DNA of 64,000 nucleotides. It comes from SZAS-103 sp038316385 (GTDB lineage: Bacteria > Pseudomonadota > Gammaproteobacteria > Xanthomonadales > Xanthomonadaceae). Shown one piece after another: positions 52,293 through 61,723 of the stretch. Location of the stretch: contig JBBQAN010000001.1 of assembly GCA_038316385.1 (NCBI GenBank), forward strand, positions 124,001 to 188,000. Reading direction: 5' to 3'. Each line of letters opens with the position of its first letter. The stretch's first letter is position 1. The notes beneath the pieces were generated by a model. The model searched no databases and was not told the origin of the DNA. It saw nothing but the letters and a program-made list of their open reading frames with translations. Made by a program: the position numbers and the translations under genes.

Positions 52293-53111
52293 TTATTGGC
52301 GGGCGCAGCGCGCCTCGGGCGGCAACGGGAAGCCGGGCGTCGCCCGCCATGGATTGATGTCCAGGCCGCCGCGTCGCGTGTAACGCGCGTACACCGACAA
52401 CGCGTCTGGTCGGCAGCGCGCGAAAACGTCGGCGAAGATTTGCTCGACGCATTGTTCGTGGAAGCCATTGTGGTGTCGGTACGAAATCAGATAACGCAGC
52501 AGGCCGTCATGATCGATGCGCGCTCCGCGATAGCGCAATTGCACGCTGGCCCAGTCGGGCTGGCCGGTCACCGGGCAGTTCGAACGAAACAGATGCGAGA
52601 CCAGCGCTTCGTCGCCGGCATCCTCGTGCACGCGCAAATGCTCGGGGTTCGGCGGACCATAGTCGGTGATGTCGAGCGCAAGGTCGTCGATGCAATCGCC
52701 GGCAAGTTCATGTACCGGCATTGCATCGGTGACGGGCAGGATGGTTGTCGCAACATCAGTGCCGGCGGCGCTGGATAAATCGCGTGCGATGGTTGCGCGC
52801 AACGTATCGGAAGCGGCCAGCCGCGTCATCGCAAATCCGTTGAGGTAAAGCTTCAGCGACTTCGATTCGATGATGTTCGGCGAGTCGGCGGGTACACGGA
52901 ATTGCGCCATGCCGACGCAGGGTTTGCCACGCGCGTCCAGCCACGCAAGTTCGTACGCTGTCCACAAGTCGAAACCAACGAAGGGTAGCGCCGCACGCAA
53001 TGCGGGTTCGTCGCGGCCACTTGCACGCGCGATCGGAAACAGCAGTGCTGCGTCGTAGCGATCCGGCCAGGCGACAGCTTTGCCGAGCGGCGACTGGTCG
53101 AGTGTCGTCAT
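52293..53111 (-). CDS. queF: NADPH-dependent 7-cyano-7-deazaguanine reductase
   Basis: QueF reduces preQ0 to preQ1 on the way to queuosine in tRNA. The 272-residue length matches the long bimodular type of E. coli. Signatures are ESKSLKLYLNGFAMTR (substrate-binding Glu and the nearby motif), FRSNCPVTGQPDWASVQLRY with the catalytic cysteine and aspartate, and LISYRHHNGFHEQCVEQIF at the C-terminus. No other queuosine gene is visible. The stop of zapE is 30 bases upstream of the queF start on the same strand. Confidence 0.95.
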   Translation of the reverse strand: MTTLDQSPLGKAVAWPDRYDAALLFPIARASGRDEPALRAALPFVGFDLWTAYELAWLDARGKPCVGMAQFRVPADSPNIIESKSLKLYLNGFAMTRLAASDTLRATIARDLSSAAGTDVATTILPVTDAMPVHELAGDCIDDLALDITDYGPPNPEHLRVHEDAGDEALVSHLFRSNCPVTGQPDWASVQLRYRGARIDHDGLLRYLISYRHHNGFHEQCVEQIFADVFARCRPDALSVYARYTRRGGLDINPWRATPGFPLPPEARCARQ

Positions 53112-53141
53112 GCGCGCAAAGCCTTCACGGACGCCAGGCTT

Positions 53142-54284
53142 TCATGGACGGTGCTCCAGAGCAAGATAGTCGTCCGATTGCATGTCGATCAACCGGCTCT
53201 CGGTGCGCGCGAATTCCGCTGCGTGACGACGCCCACGATACAGCGCGATCGGTGCGGCGGCGGCGGATGCGAGCAGATTCACATGGCGATCGTAGAACTC
53301 ATCGATGAGCAAGAGAAAGCGTTTCGCGGCATCTTCGGCAAGCTTGTCGAACACCGGCACGTTTGAGACCAGCACGGTATGGAAATCGCGCGCGATCTCG
53401 ATGTAGTCCGCGACCGCGCGCGGACCTTCGCAAAGTGCAGAGAAATCGAACCACACGATCCCGTCCGCATGCGCCTTCGCGATGATCGGCCGATCGTTGA
53501 TCTGCAGCGTTACCGGCAAGCGCGGCAAACCCATCGCGAGTTTCTCGAAACTCGCGCGCAGACGCTCCTCGCAAGCTGGATCGGCCCGATCTGCTTCGGT
53601 CCGATCCGAATCAGGCGCGATGCACCACGTCGCGGCGTGCTTCAAGTGTTGCAGCCGGTAGTCTTGTGCGCCGGCCAGTTGCAGCACCGTGCAGTTGCGT
53701 TCGATCGCTGCGATCGCGGGCAGGAACTGCGCGCGCTGCAAGCCGTCCTTGTACAGGTCGCATGGCGCGATGTTGGACGTTGCGACCAGGGTGACGCCAC
53801 GTGCGAACAACAGCTCCAGCAAGTGGCCGAGCAACATCGCATCGCCGATGTCGGACACCACGCATTCGTCGAGCACGAGCAGCCTGGCATCGGTGGCCAG
53901 ATCGCGCGCAACGACACGCAGCGGATCGCGCTGTTCGCGAAGTGCATGCAGGCGTGCGTGCACATCGGCCATGAAGCGATGAAAATGCAGCCGGCGCTTG
54001 GCAGCAAACGGAATGTGTTCGAACAGCAATTCGGTGAGGAAGGTCTTGCCGCGGCCGACCCCTCCCCACAGATACAGACCGGCGACCGGCGCTTGCGGAC
54101 GAAGGCTCGACAGCAGGCGTCGCAACGCGCCGGAATCGCGGATGGAAGATTCCAGCAACGCATCGTGGATGCGGTCGAGCTCGGCGAGCGCGGCTTGCTG
54201 CTCCGGATCGGCCTGCCATTCACCGGCTGCGATGCCGGCTGCGTATTGCGCCGATGGCCGGGTGTCCGTCGCTTGCTCAGACAT
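53142..54284 (-). CDS. zapE: Cell division ATPase ZapE (AFG1-like)
   Basis: ZapE is an AFG1/LACE1-type ATPase associated with the division ring. The 380-residue product has Walker A YLWGGVGRGKTFLTELLF, RLHFHRFM, Walker B LLVLDECVVSDIGDAM, LVATSNIAPCDLYKDGLQR and the C-terminal LIDEFYDRHVNLLASA typical of the family. The ATG at 54284 gives the expected start; the frame extends upstream antisense to the hydrolase gene and is not used. It lies 8 bases after the hydrolase stop. Confidence 0.95.
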   Translation of the reverse strand: MSEQATDTRPSAQYAAGIAAGEWQADPEQQAALAELDRIHDALLESSIRDSGALRRLLSSLRPQAPVAGLYLWGGVGRGKTFLTELLFEHIPFAAKRRLHFHRFMADVHARLHALREQRDPLRVVARDLATDARLLVLDECVVSDIGDAMLLGHLLELLFARGVTLVATSNIAPCDLYKDGLQRAQFLPAIAAIERNCTVLQLAGAQDYRLQHLKHAATWCIAPDSDRTEADRADPACEERLRASFEKLAMGLPRLPVTLQINDRPIIAKAHADGIVWFDFSALCEGPRAVADYIEIARDFHTVLVSNVPVFDKLAEDAAKRFLLLIDEFYDRHVNLLASAAAAPIALYRGRRHAAEFARTESRLIDMQSDDYLALEHRP

Positions 54285-54292
54285 GCAGCCGC

Positions 54293-54967
54293 TCAACCAT
54301 GCAGCGCGGGCGGCAGATTGCGGCGGACGCCATTCTTGATAGCACCGCGCAGATCCATCAGGCGGCGATGGAAGAAGTGGCCGGTGTCGGGCATCTTGAC
54401 CAAGATCGGTTTCGCGTCGAGTTTGCCGAGCCAGTCGTACACCGCGTGCGGGGCGACGATGTCGTCGGCTTCGCCCTGGATCACCAGCCACGGACAGGCC
54501 GGCGGCAGCACCGCAGAAAAATCCCAGCGACCGGCTGGCGGCGCGATCGAAATCACTTGAGCGACCGGCAGATGGCGTGCGCCCAGCAACGCGATCCACG
54601 CACCGAATGAAAATCCGGCAAGCCACAGTGCGCGGTCGGGCAACGCGTGCTGCGCCCACTGCGCAACCGCGAGCAGATCGAGCGTTTCACCGCGACCGCT
54701 GTCGTAGCTGCCCTGCGATTCGCCGACGCCACGGAAGTTGAAACGCACCGTGGTCAGCCCGAGTTCGCGCAACGAACGCGCCGCCATCGTGACCACCTTG
54801 TTGTGCATCGTGCCGCCTTCCAGCGGATGCGGATGGCAGACGATCGCATAGCCTGCGCGCGCATCGGCGGCGTCGGGCAGATCGACCGATACTTCCAGTA
54901 AGCCGGCCGGGCCGGGCAGCATCACTGTGCCGGCGGAAACGGGAAACGGGATCGTTGGCTGAGCCAT
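54293..54967 (-). CDS. Alpha/beta hydrolase (COG2945-type)
   Basis: The 224-residue product has HPHPLEGGTMHNKVV, TVRFNFRGVGESQGSYDSGRGE, nucleophile elbow GFSFGAWIALLGA with the serine, IQGEADDIVAP (acid) and DTGHFFHRRL (His), the standard order of COG2945-type hydrolases. Substrate unknown; an esterase or dienelactone-like activity is likely. No signal peptide is visible. zapE follows after 8 bases and the cytochrome gene lies 144 bases upstream, so it could have its own promoter. Confidence 0.88.
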   Translation of the reverse strand: MAQPTIPFPVSAGTVMLPGPAGLLEVSVDLPDAADARAGYAIVCHPHPLEGGTMHNKVVTMAARSLRELGLTTVRFNFRGVGESQGSYDSGRGETLDLLAVAQWAQHALPDRALWLAGFSFGAWIALLGARHLPVAQVISIAPPAGRWDFSAVLPPACPWLVIQGEADDIVAPHAVYDWLGKLDAKPILVKMPDTGHFFHRRLMDLRGAIKNGVRRNLPPALHG

Positions 54968-55111
54968 GGGTGGATGATCTCAGGCGTCGCGGAGGCGCGC
55001 TGCGCGGATAATACCTGCCGCCGGACGCGGCAGCTTGGCCCAACGCGACAATGCAGCAAGAGGAAACATCCAGATACAACCTGCGTGGCGAGCGGCCCAC
55101 GCAAACCTGGG

Positions 55112-55633
55112 TTATTTGATCTGGCCGACCATCCATTTCACGGTGGCTTCGACTTGCGCATCGGTCAGCGCGGGATTGCCGCCCTTGGCCGGCATCTGGT
55201 TGCCATCAGGTCCCTTGTAACCGTTGATCGCGTGGCTGACCAACGTCGGGATGCCCTCGGCAATGCGCGCCGCCCATGCAGCTTTTTCCAGCTTTGGCGC
55301 GCCGCCGGCGCCGTTGGTATGGCAGCCGGTACACAGATTGCCGAAGATCACCGAGCCGTCCAGCGAGCCGCCATAGGCGACCTGCGAAGCGGCTGTCGCC
55401 TTGGCCGCCTCGGCAGCCGCAGCCATCGCCGCCTGCCCGGTCGAGCCGGCATAGTCGGCGCCCAGCGGTGCGATGCGCTCGGCGATCTTGGCTTCCATCG
55501 CGGGATTGGTTTCGATCGGCAGCTTGGTGTGCATGTAGGCGGCGAATGCCAGCAGCACCACCGTCACCAGGACGAGAAAGCCGATCACCATCGAGAAATG
55601 CTTGAGAAAGACGAGGTCGTGATTGCGCAGCAC
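55112..55633 (-). CDS. Membrane-anchored cytochrome c5
   Basis: The 173-residue product has an uncleaved N-terminal helix (about 15-34, MVIGFLVLVTVVLLAFAAY) and a C-terminal c-type haem domain with CTGCH in GNLCTGCHTNGAGGAPKL and the distal methionine in NQMPAKGGNPALTDAQVEA. This is the periplasmic cytochrome c5 type that carries electrons in respiration. An Ala-rich linker separates the two. It is divergent from the HAD phosphatase gene at 55846. Confidence 0.93.
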   Translation of the reverse strand: MLRNHDLVFLKHFSMVIGFLVLVTVVLLAFAAYMHTKLPIETNPAMEAKIAERIAPLGADYAGSTGQAAMAAAAEAAKATAASQVAYGGSLDGSVIFGNLCTGCHTNGAGGAPKLEKAAWAARIAEGIPTLVSHAINGYKGPDGNQMPAKGGNPALTDAQVEATVKWMVGQIK

Positions 55634-55845
55634 GGTGGCACCTGTGGGAGCTGACTTGATTCCAGCCTGACATTATAACGGCAGCCAAGGCCGCAGCGCA
55701 CCCGCCAACGAGGTGGATGAGCGTCCGCATCGGCTATGGGCCGCGTTGGCGCAAGCGCGTACCATGCGCGGCTCGCAGGGAAACTTAAGAACCGGTCGGT
55801 TAGTGTGCCGACCATACCGCAGACTTACTCAGGCTCAGGCAACGC

Positions 55846-56568
55846 ATGTCCGACTGGATCATCCTTTGCGACTTCGACGGCACCATCAGTGTCGAGGACG
55901 TCACCGACTCGCTGCTCGAACGCCACGCGCATCCGGACTGGATGATCCTGGAAGCGCGCTGGAAATCCGGCAAGATCGGCTCGCACGACTGCATGGCCGA
56001 CCAGATCGGCTTGCTCGACGCCGATCGCCGCCAGCTCGACGCGCTGTTCGCGTCGATGCGTATCGACCGCATGTTTCCTGCCTTTGTCGAAGCGGCGCTG
56101 ACCGCGCGCATTCCCATTCGCATCGTCAGCGACGGGCTGGATATGGCAATCGAAAGCATCCTCGCTCGCCATCAGCTTGAACATCTGCCGATCAGCGCGA
56201 ACCAGATCGACGCCGACGGCGCGCGTCGCTGGAAGTTGTCGTTTCCGCACGCCAGCGACGACTGCAAGGTCGCCAGCGGCATGTGCAAATGCGCGCAGGT
56301 CGCGCAGGCGCGCACGCAGAAACGCAAGGTCCTGTTGATCGGCGACGGTGCATCGGATTTCTGCGCAGCCGGCGCGGTGGACATGGTGTTCGCCAAGCAT
56401 CGGTTGATCGAACACTGCCGAGCGCACGGCCTGCCGTATATTCCGATCACCGGCTTTGAAGACGCGCTGGTGCTGCTGCCGTCGCTGATCGAAGGCACGC
56501 TGGTTCCCGCTTCGTCTGCGTCGCACGACGCCAAAGCATTCCCGAAAGGCCCCATTTCGCATGCCTGA
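55846..56568 (+). CDS. HAD-IB family phosphatase (MtnX-like)
   Basis: The 240-residue product has the HAD motif I CDFDGTIS with the nucleophilic aspartate, motif II RIVSDGLD, a lysine-containing motif III and motif IV LIGDGASDFCAA. The cap and length resemble MtnX and related phosphoserine phosphatase-like enzymes, but no methionine-salvage gene is nearby. Its stop overlaps the start of the aminotransferase gene by 8 bases, which suggests that they act in the same pathway on a phosphorylated amino compound. The start follows a weak ribosome-binding site. Confidence 0.87.
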   Translation: MSDWIILCDFDGTISVEDVTDSLLERHAHPDWMILEARWKSGKIGSHDCMADQIGLLDADRRQLDALFASMRIDRMFPAFVEAALTARIPIRIVSDGLDMAIESILARHQLEHLPISANQIDADGARRWKLSFPHASDDCKVASGMCKCAQVAQARTQKRKVLLIGDGASDFCAAGAVDMVFAKHRLIEHCRAHGLPYIPITGFEDALVLLPSLIEGTLVPASSASHDAKAFPKGPISHA

Positions 56569-57985
56569 TACCGCCATCACCACCGCTTTGCCGCAGTTCG
56601 AACCTGACACCGCCCTGCCCGCCGACGCGGCGCTACTGCAGGATGAAGCGCGTTATTGCTCGTTTGGCGACACCGTGCATTACTCCGAGCCGCCGAAGAT
56701 CTTCGCGCGTTGCGAGGGCAGTTACCTGTACGACACCGCAGGCACGCCTTTCCTTGACTTGCAGATGTGGTACTCGGCGGTCAATTTCGGTTATTCGAAC
56801 CAGCGCCTCAATAATGTGTTGAAGCAGCAGATCGATACGCTGCCGCAGGTCGCGAGCCAGTACCTGCATCCGACCAAGATCGAACTCGCCAAGGTCATCG
56901 CGCAGGATGCGGAGCGCAAATGGGGCCGCAAGGGCCGCGTGCATTTCAACGTCGGCGGCTCGTCGTCGGTGGAAGATTCGCTGAAGATCGTACGCAATGC
57001 GTCCGGCGGCAAAAGTCTGGTGTTTGCGTTTGAAGGCGGTTACCACGGCCGCACGCTGGGCGCATCGGCGATCACTTCGTCGTATCGCTATCGCCGCCGT
57101 TACGGCCACTTCGACCGCGCGCAATTCATCGAATTTCCGTACCACTTCCGTGGCCCGAAGGGCATGTCAAAGGAGGAATACGGCGAGCATTGCGTCGCCA
57201 AGTTCGCGCGCCTGTTCGAGACCGAATACAACGGCGTCTGGGACGCCAAGGCCGGCCAGTGCGAATACGCCGCGTTCTACGTCGAACCGATTCAGGGCAC
57301 CGGTGGCTATGTCATTCCGCCACCGAACTTCTTCAAGGGTTTGAAGAAGGTGCTGGATCAGTACGGCATCCTGCTGGTCGTCGATGAAATCCAGATGGGC
57401 TTCTTCCGCACCGGCAAACTGTGGGCGATCGAACACTTCGGCGTGCAACCGGACGTGCTGGTGTTCGGCAAGGCGCTCACCAACGGCCTCAACCCACTCG
57501 CCGGCATCTGGGCGCGCGAAGAATTGATCAACCCGACCGTGTTCCCGCCCGGTTCGACGCACTCGACGTTCGCCTCCAATCCGCTCGGCACCGCTGTCGG
57601 CCTGGAGACGATGAAGATGCTCGCCGAGACCGACTACGAAACGATGGTGATGGCGAAAGGTGCGCATTTTCTCGAAGGGCTGCGCGATCTGCAAAAGCGC
57701 CACAAGGAAATCGGCGATGTGGATGGTCTGGGATTGGCGCTGCGCGCGGAGATCTGCGAGGCCGACGGCTTCACTCCGAATCGCAAGTTGCTCGATACGA
57801 TGGTGGACATGGGCCTTGCCGGCGAGCTGAAGCACAACGGCAAGGCGATCGGCCTGGTGCTCGACGTTGGCGGTTATCACAAGAACGTGATCACTCTCGC
57901 GCCATCGCTGCATATCAGCACCGAAGAGATTGACCTCGGGCTGCGTCTGCTCGATCAGTTGTTGACCAAGGCCAAGCGCGGCTGA
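56561..57985 (+). CDS. Class III (PLP-dependent) aminotransferase
   Basis: The 474-residue product has the class III layout: GTPFLDLQMWYSAVNFGYSN, NVGGSSSVEDSLKI, GGYHGRTLGASAITSSY, AAFYVEPIQGTGGYVIPP, LVVDEIQMGFFRTGKLWAIEHF and the PLP lysine in FGKALTNGLNPLAGIW. The substrate cannot be inferred; acylornithine, GABA, diaminobutyrate and phosphoethanolamine-lyase types share this fold. It is translationally linked to the HAD phosphatase gene. The next plus-strand gene starts 108 bases downstream. Confidence 0.92.
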   Translation: MPDTAITTALPQFEPDTALPADAALLQDEARYCSFGDTVHYSEPPKIFARCEGSYLYDTAGTPFLDLQMWYSAVNFGYSNQRLNNVLKQQIDTLPQVASQYLHPTKIELAKVIAQDAERKWGRKGRVHFNVGGSSSVEDSLKIVRNASGGKSLVFAFEGGYHGRTLGASAITSSYRYRRRYGHFDRAQFIEFPYHFRGPKGMSKEEYGEHCVAKFARLFETEYNGVWDAKAGQCEYAAFYVEPIQGTGGYVIPPPNFFKGLKKVLDQYGILLVVDEIQMGFFRTGKLWAIEHFGVQPDVLVFGKALTNGLNPLAGIWAREELINPTVFPPGSTHSTFASNPLGTAVGLETMKMLAETDYETMVMAKGAHFLEGLRDLQKRHKEIGDVDGLGLALRAEICEADGFTPNRKLLDTMVDMGLAGELKHNGKAIGLVLDVGGYHKNVITLAPSLHISTEEIDLGLRLLDQLLTKAKRG

Positions 57986-58092
57986 ACCTCCGTGGCGAGA
58001 TGACTCCCGTCCTACGCGGGGCCAATCAAAACCTGACACTGCAATTAGTCAAATCGCGCACTCTGCGCGCCTCGAGTCAAAGGAAATCGTCG

Positions 58093-59163
58093 ATGCGCCG
58101 AGGTTTGCTGGCCTGCGTGTTTTTCCCGTGCCTCATCGCTGGCGCGCACGCGCAGCTCGCGGCGGATCCGGAGCGGGCCACGGCTGCCAAGTCCGCCATC
58201 CGGGACCTGGCGCCGGTCGCCGTGCGCGGCGTACAGCCCGGGCCGGGGTTGTGGAAGGTGTCCAAGGGCGATCACGTCATGTGGATCCTCGGCACCATTT
58301 CGCCGCTGCCCAAACACATCACCTGGGACTCGGGGCGCGTCGAGGCGGTCATCGCCAAGGCGCAGGAAGTTGTGGATCCGCCCGAAGCCGACCTGAAATC
58401 GAATGCGAACGTGTTTGCGAACCTGGCCGCGCTGCCGTTGCTGATCGGAGTGCGCAACAATCCGGAGGGCAAGCAGCTCAAGGATGTCGTGTCGGCCGAG
58501 GCGTACGTGCGCTGGCTCCCGCTCAAGCAGAAATACATTGGCGCGGGCAACAAGGTCGACTCCTGGCGGCCGATGTTCGCGGCGCTCGCGCTTTACGACG
58601 CGGCCATCCGCAAGGCCGGCCTCACCGACAAGCTGATCGCGCAAAAGGCAGTCGAATCGGCCGCGAGGCACAGTGGCGTGACGATCACCAAGCCGAAAGT
58701 CGCCGTCACCGTCGATAGTCCGAGGGCAGCGGTGAAGGAATTCAAGTCCAGTGCGCTCGCCGACGCCGACTGCTTCGGCAAGACGCTCGATCGCATCGAC
58801 ACCGATCTTGTGACGATGACTGCGCGTGCCAATGCATGGTCCACCGGCGACCTTGATGCGCTGCGGAAGCTCCCTTACACCGACCAGATGGCTGCCTGCC
58901 ATGCCGCGCTTTCGGAATCCGGACTCACTCAGACCCGCGGACTGCAGGGAATCAACACCCGCGCCCACCAAGTCTGGCTCGATGCCGCGAGGTCGGCTCT
59001 CGAACGCAACAAGGTCACGTTTGCGGTGCTGCCAATCGCACGCTTGCTCAAGCCCGAGCCCTACCTGTCGCGCTTGCGGGCCATGGGCTACACGGTCGAG
59101 GAGCCCAGGCCGAAACCACCAACGTCTGACACGACAGTCGGCGCGGATACAGCAGCGAACTAG
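58093..59163 (+). CDS. TraB/GumN-like protein with degenerate active site
   Basis: The 356-residue exported product has a signal peptide (about 1-20) and the overall TraB/GumN pattern: LWKVSKGDHVMWILGTISPLPKH near the N-terminus, a helical middle part and VTFAVLPIARLL..YLSRLRAMGYTVEEP at the end. In active family members the motifs are GTIH and GAGHL; here they read GTIS and PIARL, so both histidines are missing. It is probably not catalytically active by the family mechanism. AAGGA precedes ATG 58093. It converges with the desaturase gene. Confidence 0.78.
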   Translation: MRRGLLACVFFPCLIAGAHAQLAADPERATAAKSAIRDLAPVAVRGVQPGPGLWKVSKGDHVMWILGTISPLPKHITWDSGRVEAVIAKAQEVVDPPEADLKSNANVFANLAALPLLIGVRNNPEGKQLKDVVSAEAYVRWLPLKQKYIGAGNKVDSWRPMFAALALYDAAIRKAGLTDKLIAQKAVESAARHSGVTITKPKVAVTVDSPRAAVKEFKSSALADADCFGKTLDRIDTDLVTMTARANAWSTGDLDALRKLPYTDQMAACHAALSESGLTQTRGLQGINTRAHQVWLDAARSALERNKVTFAVLPIARLLKPEPYLSRLRAMGYTVEEPRPKPPTSDTTVGADTAAN

Positions 59164-59208
59164 TCGTAGTCGCGTCGAGCGATCACAGATGCCTTGCGCG
59201 GGCGTCGA

Positions 59209-60120
59209 TCAGTCCGCCGCATTCGCCGGTTGCTGCAGGGTGTAGGCCGGCGGCGAGCGGTCGAGAAATCCGAGCGCGTGACAGTGGCCCATGACGTGTA
59301 CGCCCTTGGCCCGTTGTTCGCCGGCGATTTCGTCGCGCAGCGCGCGCATCAGCGTCCAGTGCATCTTCGGTCGGTAGTGATGCTCGGCGTGGTAACCATT
59401 GTTGAGCCATGTCCAGTTGTACAAACGGTTGTATGTGCTCACGCCCCACGCGATCGGCGTATCGGGATCGCCCTTGTGATGCTCGTAGTAGCCATTGAGC
59501 GATGACAGGCAATGGCCGAAATAGTAGAACGGCAGCATCGCCAGGAACGCCCGCCAGTCGTACACGAGGCAGATCAGATAGAGACCGATCAGGATGTAGA
59601 TCTCGCGCCAGATCCACGCCGCCTTGTCCGGGAATTTCTCCTTCAACCGCTTGTACACGTCGCCGATATCGTCGCGGAAGTAGCTATAAAACGTGTACGT
59701 CCACGGACTCTCGGGCTTGCCGTCTTTACCGTGGCGGTAGATCGACAGCGGATCGATCGTGGTGCCGTCCTTGACGCGATCCATATTGCCGACGTGATGG
59801 CGCAGGTGAACGTGGTGGTAGAACTCCTGCGAAAAACCGTCTGTCAGCGACAGGATGATGCTGTACACGCGATTGAGCCAGACCCAACGGAAGAACGGAT
59901 TGTGGATCAGGTTGTGGCTGCTGCCGTTGATGCTCCACGAAATGCTGATCGAATAGACCAACGCGAGCGGAATCCACACCGCCCATGGAATCCGGTGGAA
60001 ACCGAAAAACAAAGCACCCACGAACAGCAGATGCGCAATCACCATCAGCGCAGGCAGGGCGTCCCGGCGCGAATAGGCGAAAAAACTGCGCGGCGGCATT
60101 GGTTTGAGAGTGGGCAACAT
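59209..60120 (-). CDS. Fatty acid desaturase family protein
   Basis: The 303-residue integral membrane di-iron enzyme has three histidine boxes, HNLIH at about residue 69, HHVHLRHH at about 104-111 and HAEHHYRP near 255, with at least four hydrophobic segments between them. Related enzymes introduce double bonds or hydroxyl groups in acyl chains. It follows the ketosynthase gene by 94 bases on the same strand, and is the last gene of the six-gene operon. I start at ATG 60120 since AGGAA precedes it and further upstream residues are not family-like. Confidence 0.9.
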   Translation of the reverse strand: MLPTLKPMPPRSFFAYSRRDALPALMVIAHLLFVGALFFGFHRIPWAVWIPLALVYSISISWSINGSSHNLIHNPFFRWVWLNRVYSIILSLTDGFSQEFYHHVHLRHHVGNMDRVKDGTTIDPLSIYRHGKDGKPESPWTYTFYSYFRDDIGDVYKRLKEKFPDKAAWIWREIYILIGLYLICLVYDWRAFLAMLPFYYFGHCLSSLNGYYEHHKGDPDTPIAWGVSTYNRLYNWTWLNNGYHAEHHYRPKMHWTLMRALRDEIAGEQRAKGVHVMGHCHALGFLDRSPPAYTLQQPANAAD

Positions 60121-60214
60121 GCGAGTGATGGTTCCTGGATTGTGCTGCGAAATGGTACGCCAACGCGTGTTAACCGGCTCCTTGATCGGATCCGCAGCAG
60201 TCTTGCGAGCGGGG

Positions 60215-61426
60215 CTAGGCGTGCCTGAGCGCAATCACCGCATTCAATCCGCCGAACGCGAACGAGTTCGACAACGCCGCGCGCACAGATTTTTCGCGCG
60301 CGGTGTTTGGCACGTAGTCGAGGTCGCATTCCGGATCGGGATCGATGAAGTTCGCGGTAGGCGGCACTACGCCATCGCGCAGTGCGCCGATCGCGGCGAC
60401 CAGTTCGATCGCGCCGGCCGCGCCCAGCGCGTGGCCATGCATGGACTTGGTCGAAGACACCGCGAGCGCATCGGCGTACACGCCGAACACCTGGCGGATC
60501 GCGGCGGATTCAGTTGGATCGTTGGCCGGAGTGCCGGTGCCGTGCGCATTGATGTAGTCCACCTCGTCGGGGTTCATGCGCGCATCGGCGAGCGCGCGGT
60601 TGATCGCGCTGGCCGCGCCGTCGCGCGACGGAAACACGATGTCGGCGGCATCCGACGACATGCCGGCGCCCGCGAACTCGGCGAGTATCGTCGCGCCGCG
60701 TGCGCGTGCATGTTCGTATTCCTCCAGCACGAAAATGCCCGCGCCCTCGCCCAGCACCAGTCCGCGCCGTTGCTTGCAGAATGGCCGGCACGTGTCCTCG
60801 GCGAGCACGCGCATCGATTCCCAAGCGCGCGCGACGCCATAGGTGATGCAGGCTTCGGTGCCGCCAGTCACCGCCGTATCGGCCATGCCGGAACGCACCA
60901 TGTGGAAGGCCTGCGCCATTGCGTGGTTGGCGGACGCGCATGCGCTGGACACCGCGAACGCCGGGCCGCGCAAGCCGAACTCGATGCTGATCTGACTGGC
61001 CGGCGCGTTCGCCATCAGCCGCACGATCGTCAGCGGATGCAGGCGCGGATTGTTCTCGGCATACAAGCGTCGCGAGGCATTGTCGTTGGTGTTCTCGCCG
61101 CCGACGCCGGTGCCGATGATCACCGCAGTCGTCTCACCCAAGCTATCCGCGCGAAAGTCGAGGCCGGATTGCGCGACCGCTTCGCGCGCCGCGACCAAGG
61201 CGAATTGCGAGACGCGATCGAGCAGCACGAGTTTTTTCTCGTCGAAATGCTTGAGCGGATCGAAGTGTCGCACTTCGGCTGCGATCGGCGCCTTCAGCAA
61301 TGCTGGATCGACGACCGAAATCCTGCCGATGCCGCTGTGGCCTTCGCGCATCGCCTGCCAGCAAGTCGTTGCGTCGTGTCCGAGCGCGCTGATCGAACCC
61401 ATGCCGGTGATGACGACGCGACGCAT
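60215..61426 (-). CDS. Beta-ketoacyl-ACP synthase (FabF/KAS II family)
   Basis: The 403-residue product is a condensing enzyme: VITGMGSISALG at the N-terminus, nucleophile VSSACASANHAMAQAF, the His of NAHGTGTPANDPTES, and the second His in KSMHGHALGAAGAIE. All three catalytic residues are present, so it should condense malonyl-ACP with acyl-ACP. The neighbouring acyl carrier protein gene, 18 bases upstream, is its probable partner rather than the general fatty acid ACP. ATG 61426 is chosen over one 15 bases upstream. Confidence 0.94.
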   Translation of the reverse strand: MRRVVITGMGSISALGHDATTCWQAMREGHSGIGRISVVDPALLKAPIAAEVRHFDPLKHFDEKKLVLLDRVSQFALVAAREAVAQSGLDFRADSLGETTAVIIGTGVGGENTNDNASRRLYAENNPRLHPLTIVRLMANAPASQISIEFGLRGPAFAVSSACASANHAMAQAFHMVRSGMADTAVTGGTEACITYGVARAWESMRVLAEDTCRPFCKQRRGLVLGEGAGIFVLEEYEHARARGATILAEFAGAGMSSDAADIVFPSRDGAASAINRALADARMNPDEVDYINAHGTGTPANDPTESAAIRQVFGVYADALAVSSTKSMHGHALGAAGAIELVAAIGALRDGVVPPTANFIDPDPECDLDYVPNTAREKSVRAALSNSFAFGGLNAVIALRHA

Positions 61427-61444
61427 GTGTAATCCGTGCATCGG

Positions 61445-61720
61445 TTACGGCGCAGGATTCGCCGCCGGGGGCGAAGCCGCCTTTTCGGCAACCAGGCGCT
61501 CGACCGCAGCGACAAGCCCGCGCACGCTTTCTGTATCCACGGCGGGATCGCGATCGGGCAGGGTGATGCCGAAATGGTCTTCAAGTTCGAAGATGATTTG
61601 CACCACGTCCAGCGAATCGATTTCCAGCTCCTTGAGGGTGGACTCAAGGCTGATCTTCTCGGCCGGGATGTGCGCTTCCTTGGCGATGATCGCGAAGATC
61701 GCGTCCTGGGTATTGTCCAT
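61445..61720 (-). CDS. Acyl carrier protein
   Basis: The 91-residue product has the four-helix carrier fold with the phosphopantetheine serine in ELEIDSLDVVQIIFELEDHFG. The tail AASPPAANPAP is an extension not found in AcpP, and the sequence differs from the housekeeping ACP, so it is specialised. It sits between a DMT-type gene (3-base gap) and the ketosynthase gene (18-base gap). Activation requires a phosphopantetheinyl transferase such as the one at 1461-2132. Confidence 0.94.
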   Translation of the reverse strand: MDNTQDAIFAIIAKEAHIPAEKISLESTLKELEIDSLDVVQIIFELEDHFGITLPDRDPAVDTESVRGLVAAVERLVAEKAASPPAANPAP

Positions 61721-61723
61721 GTG

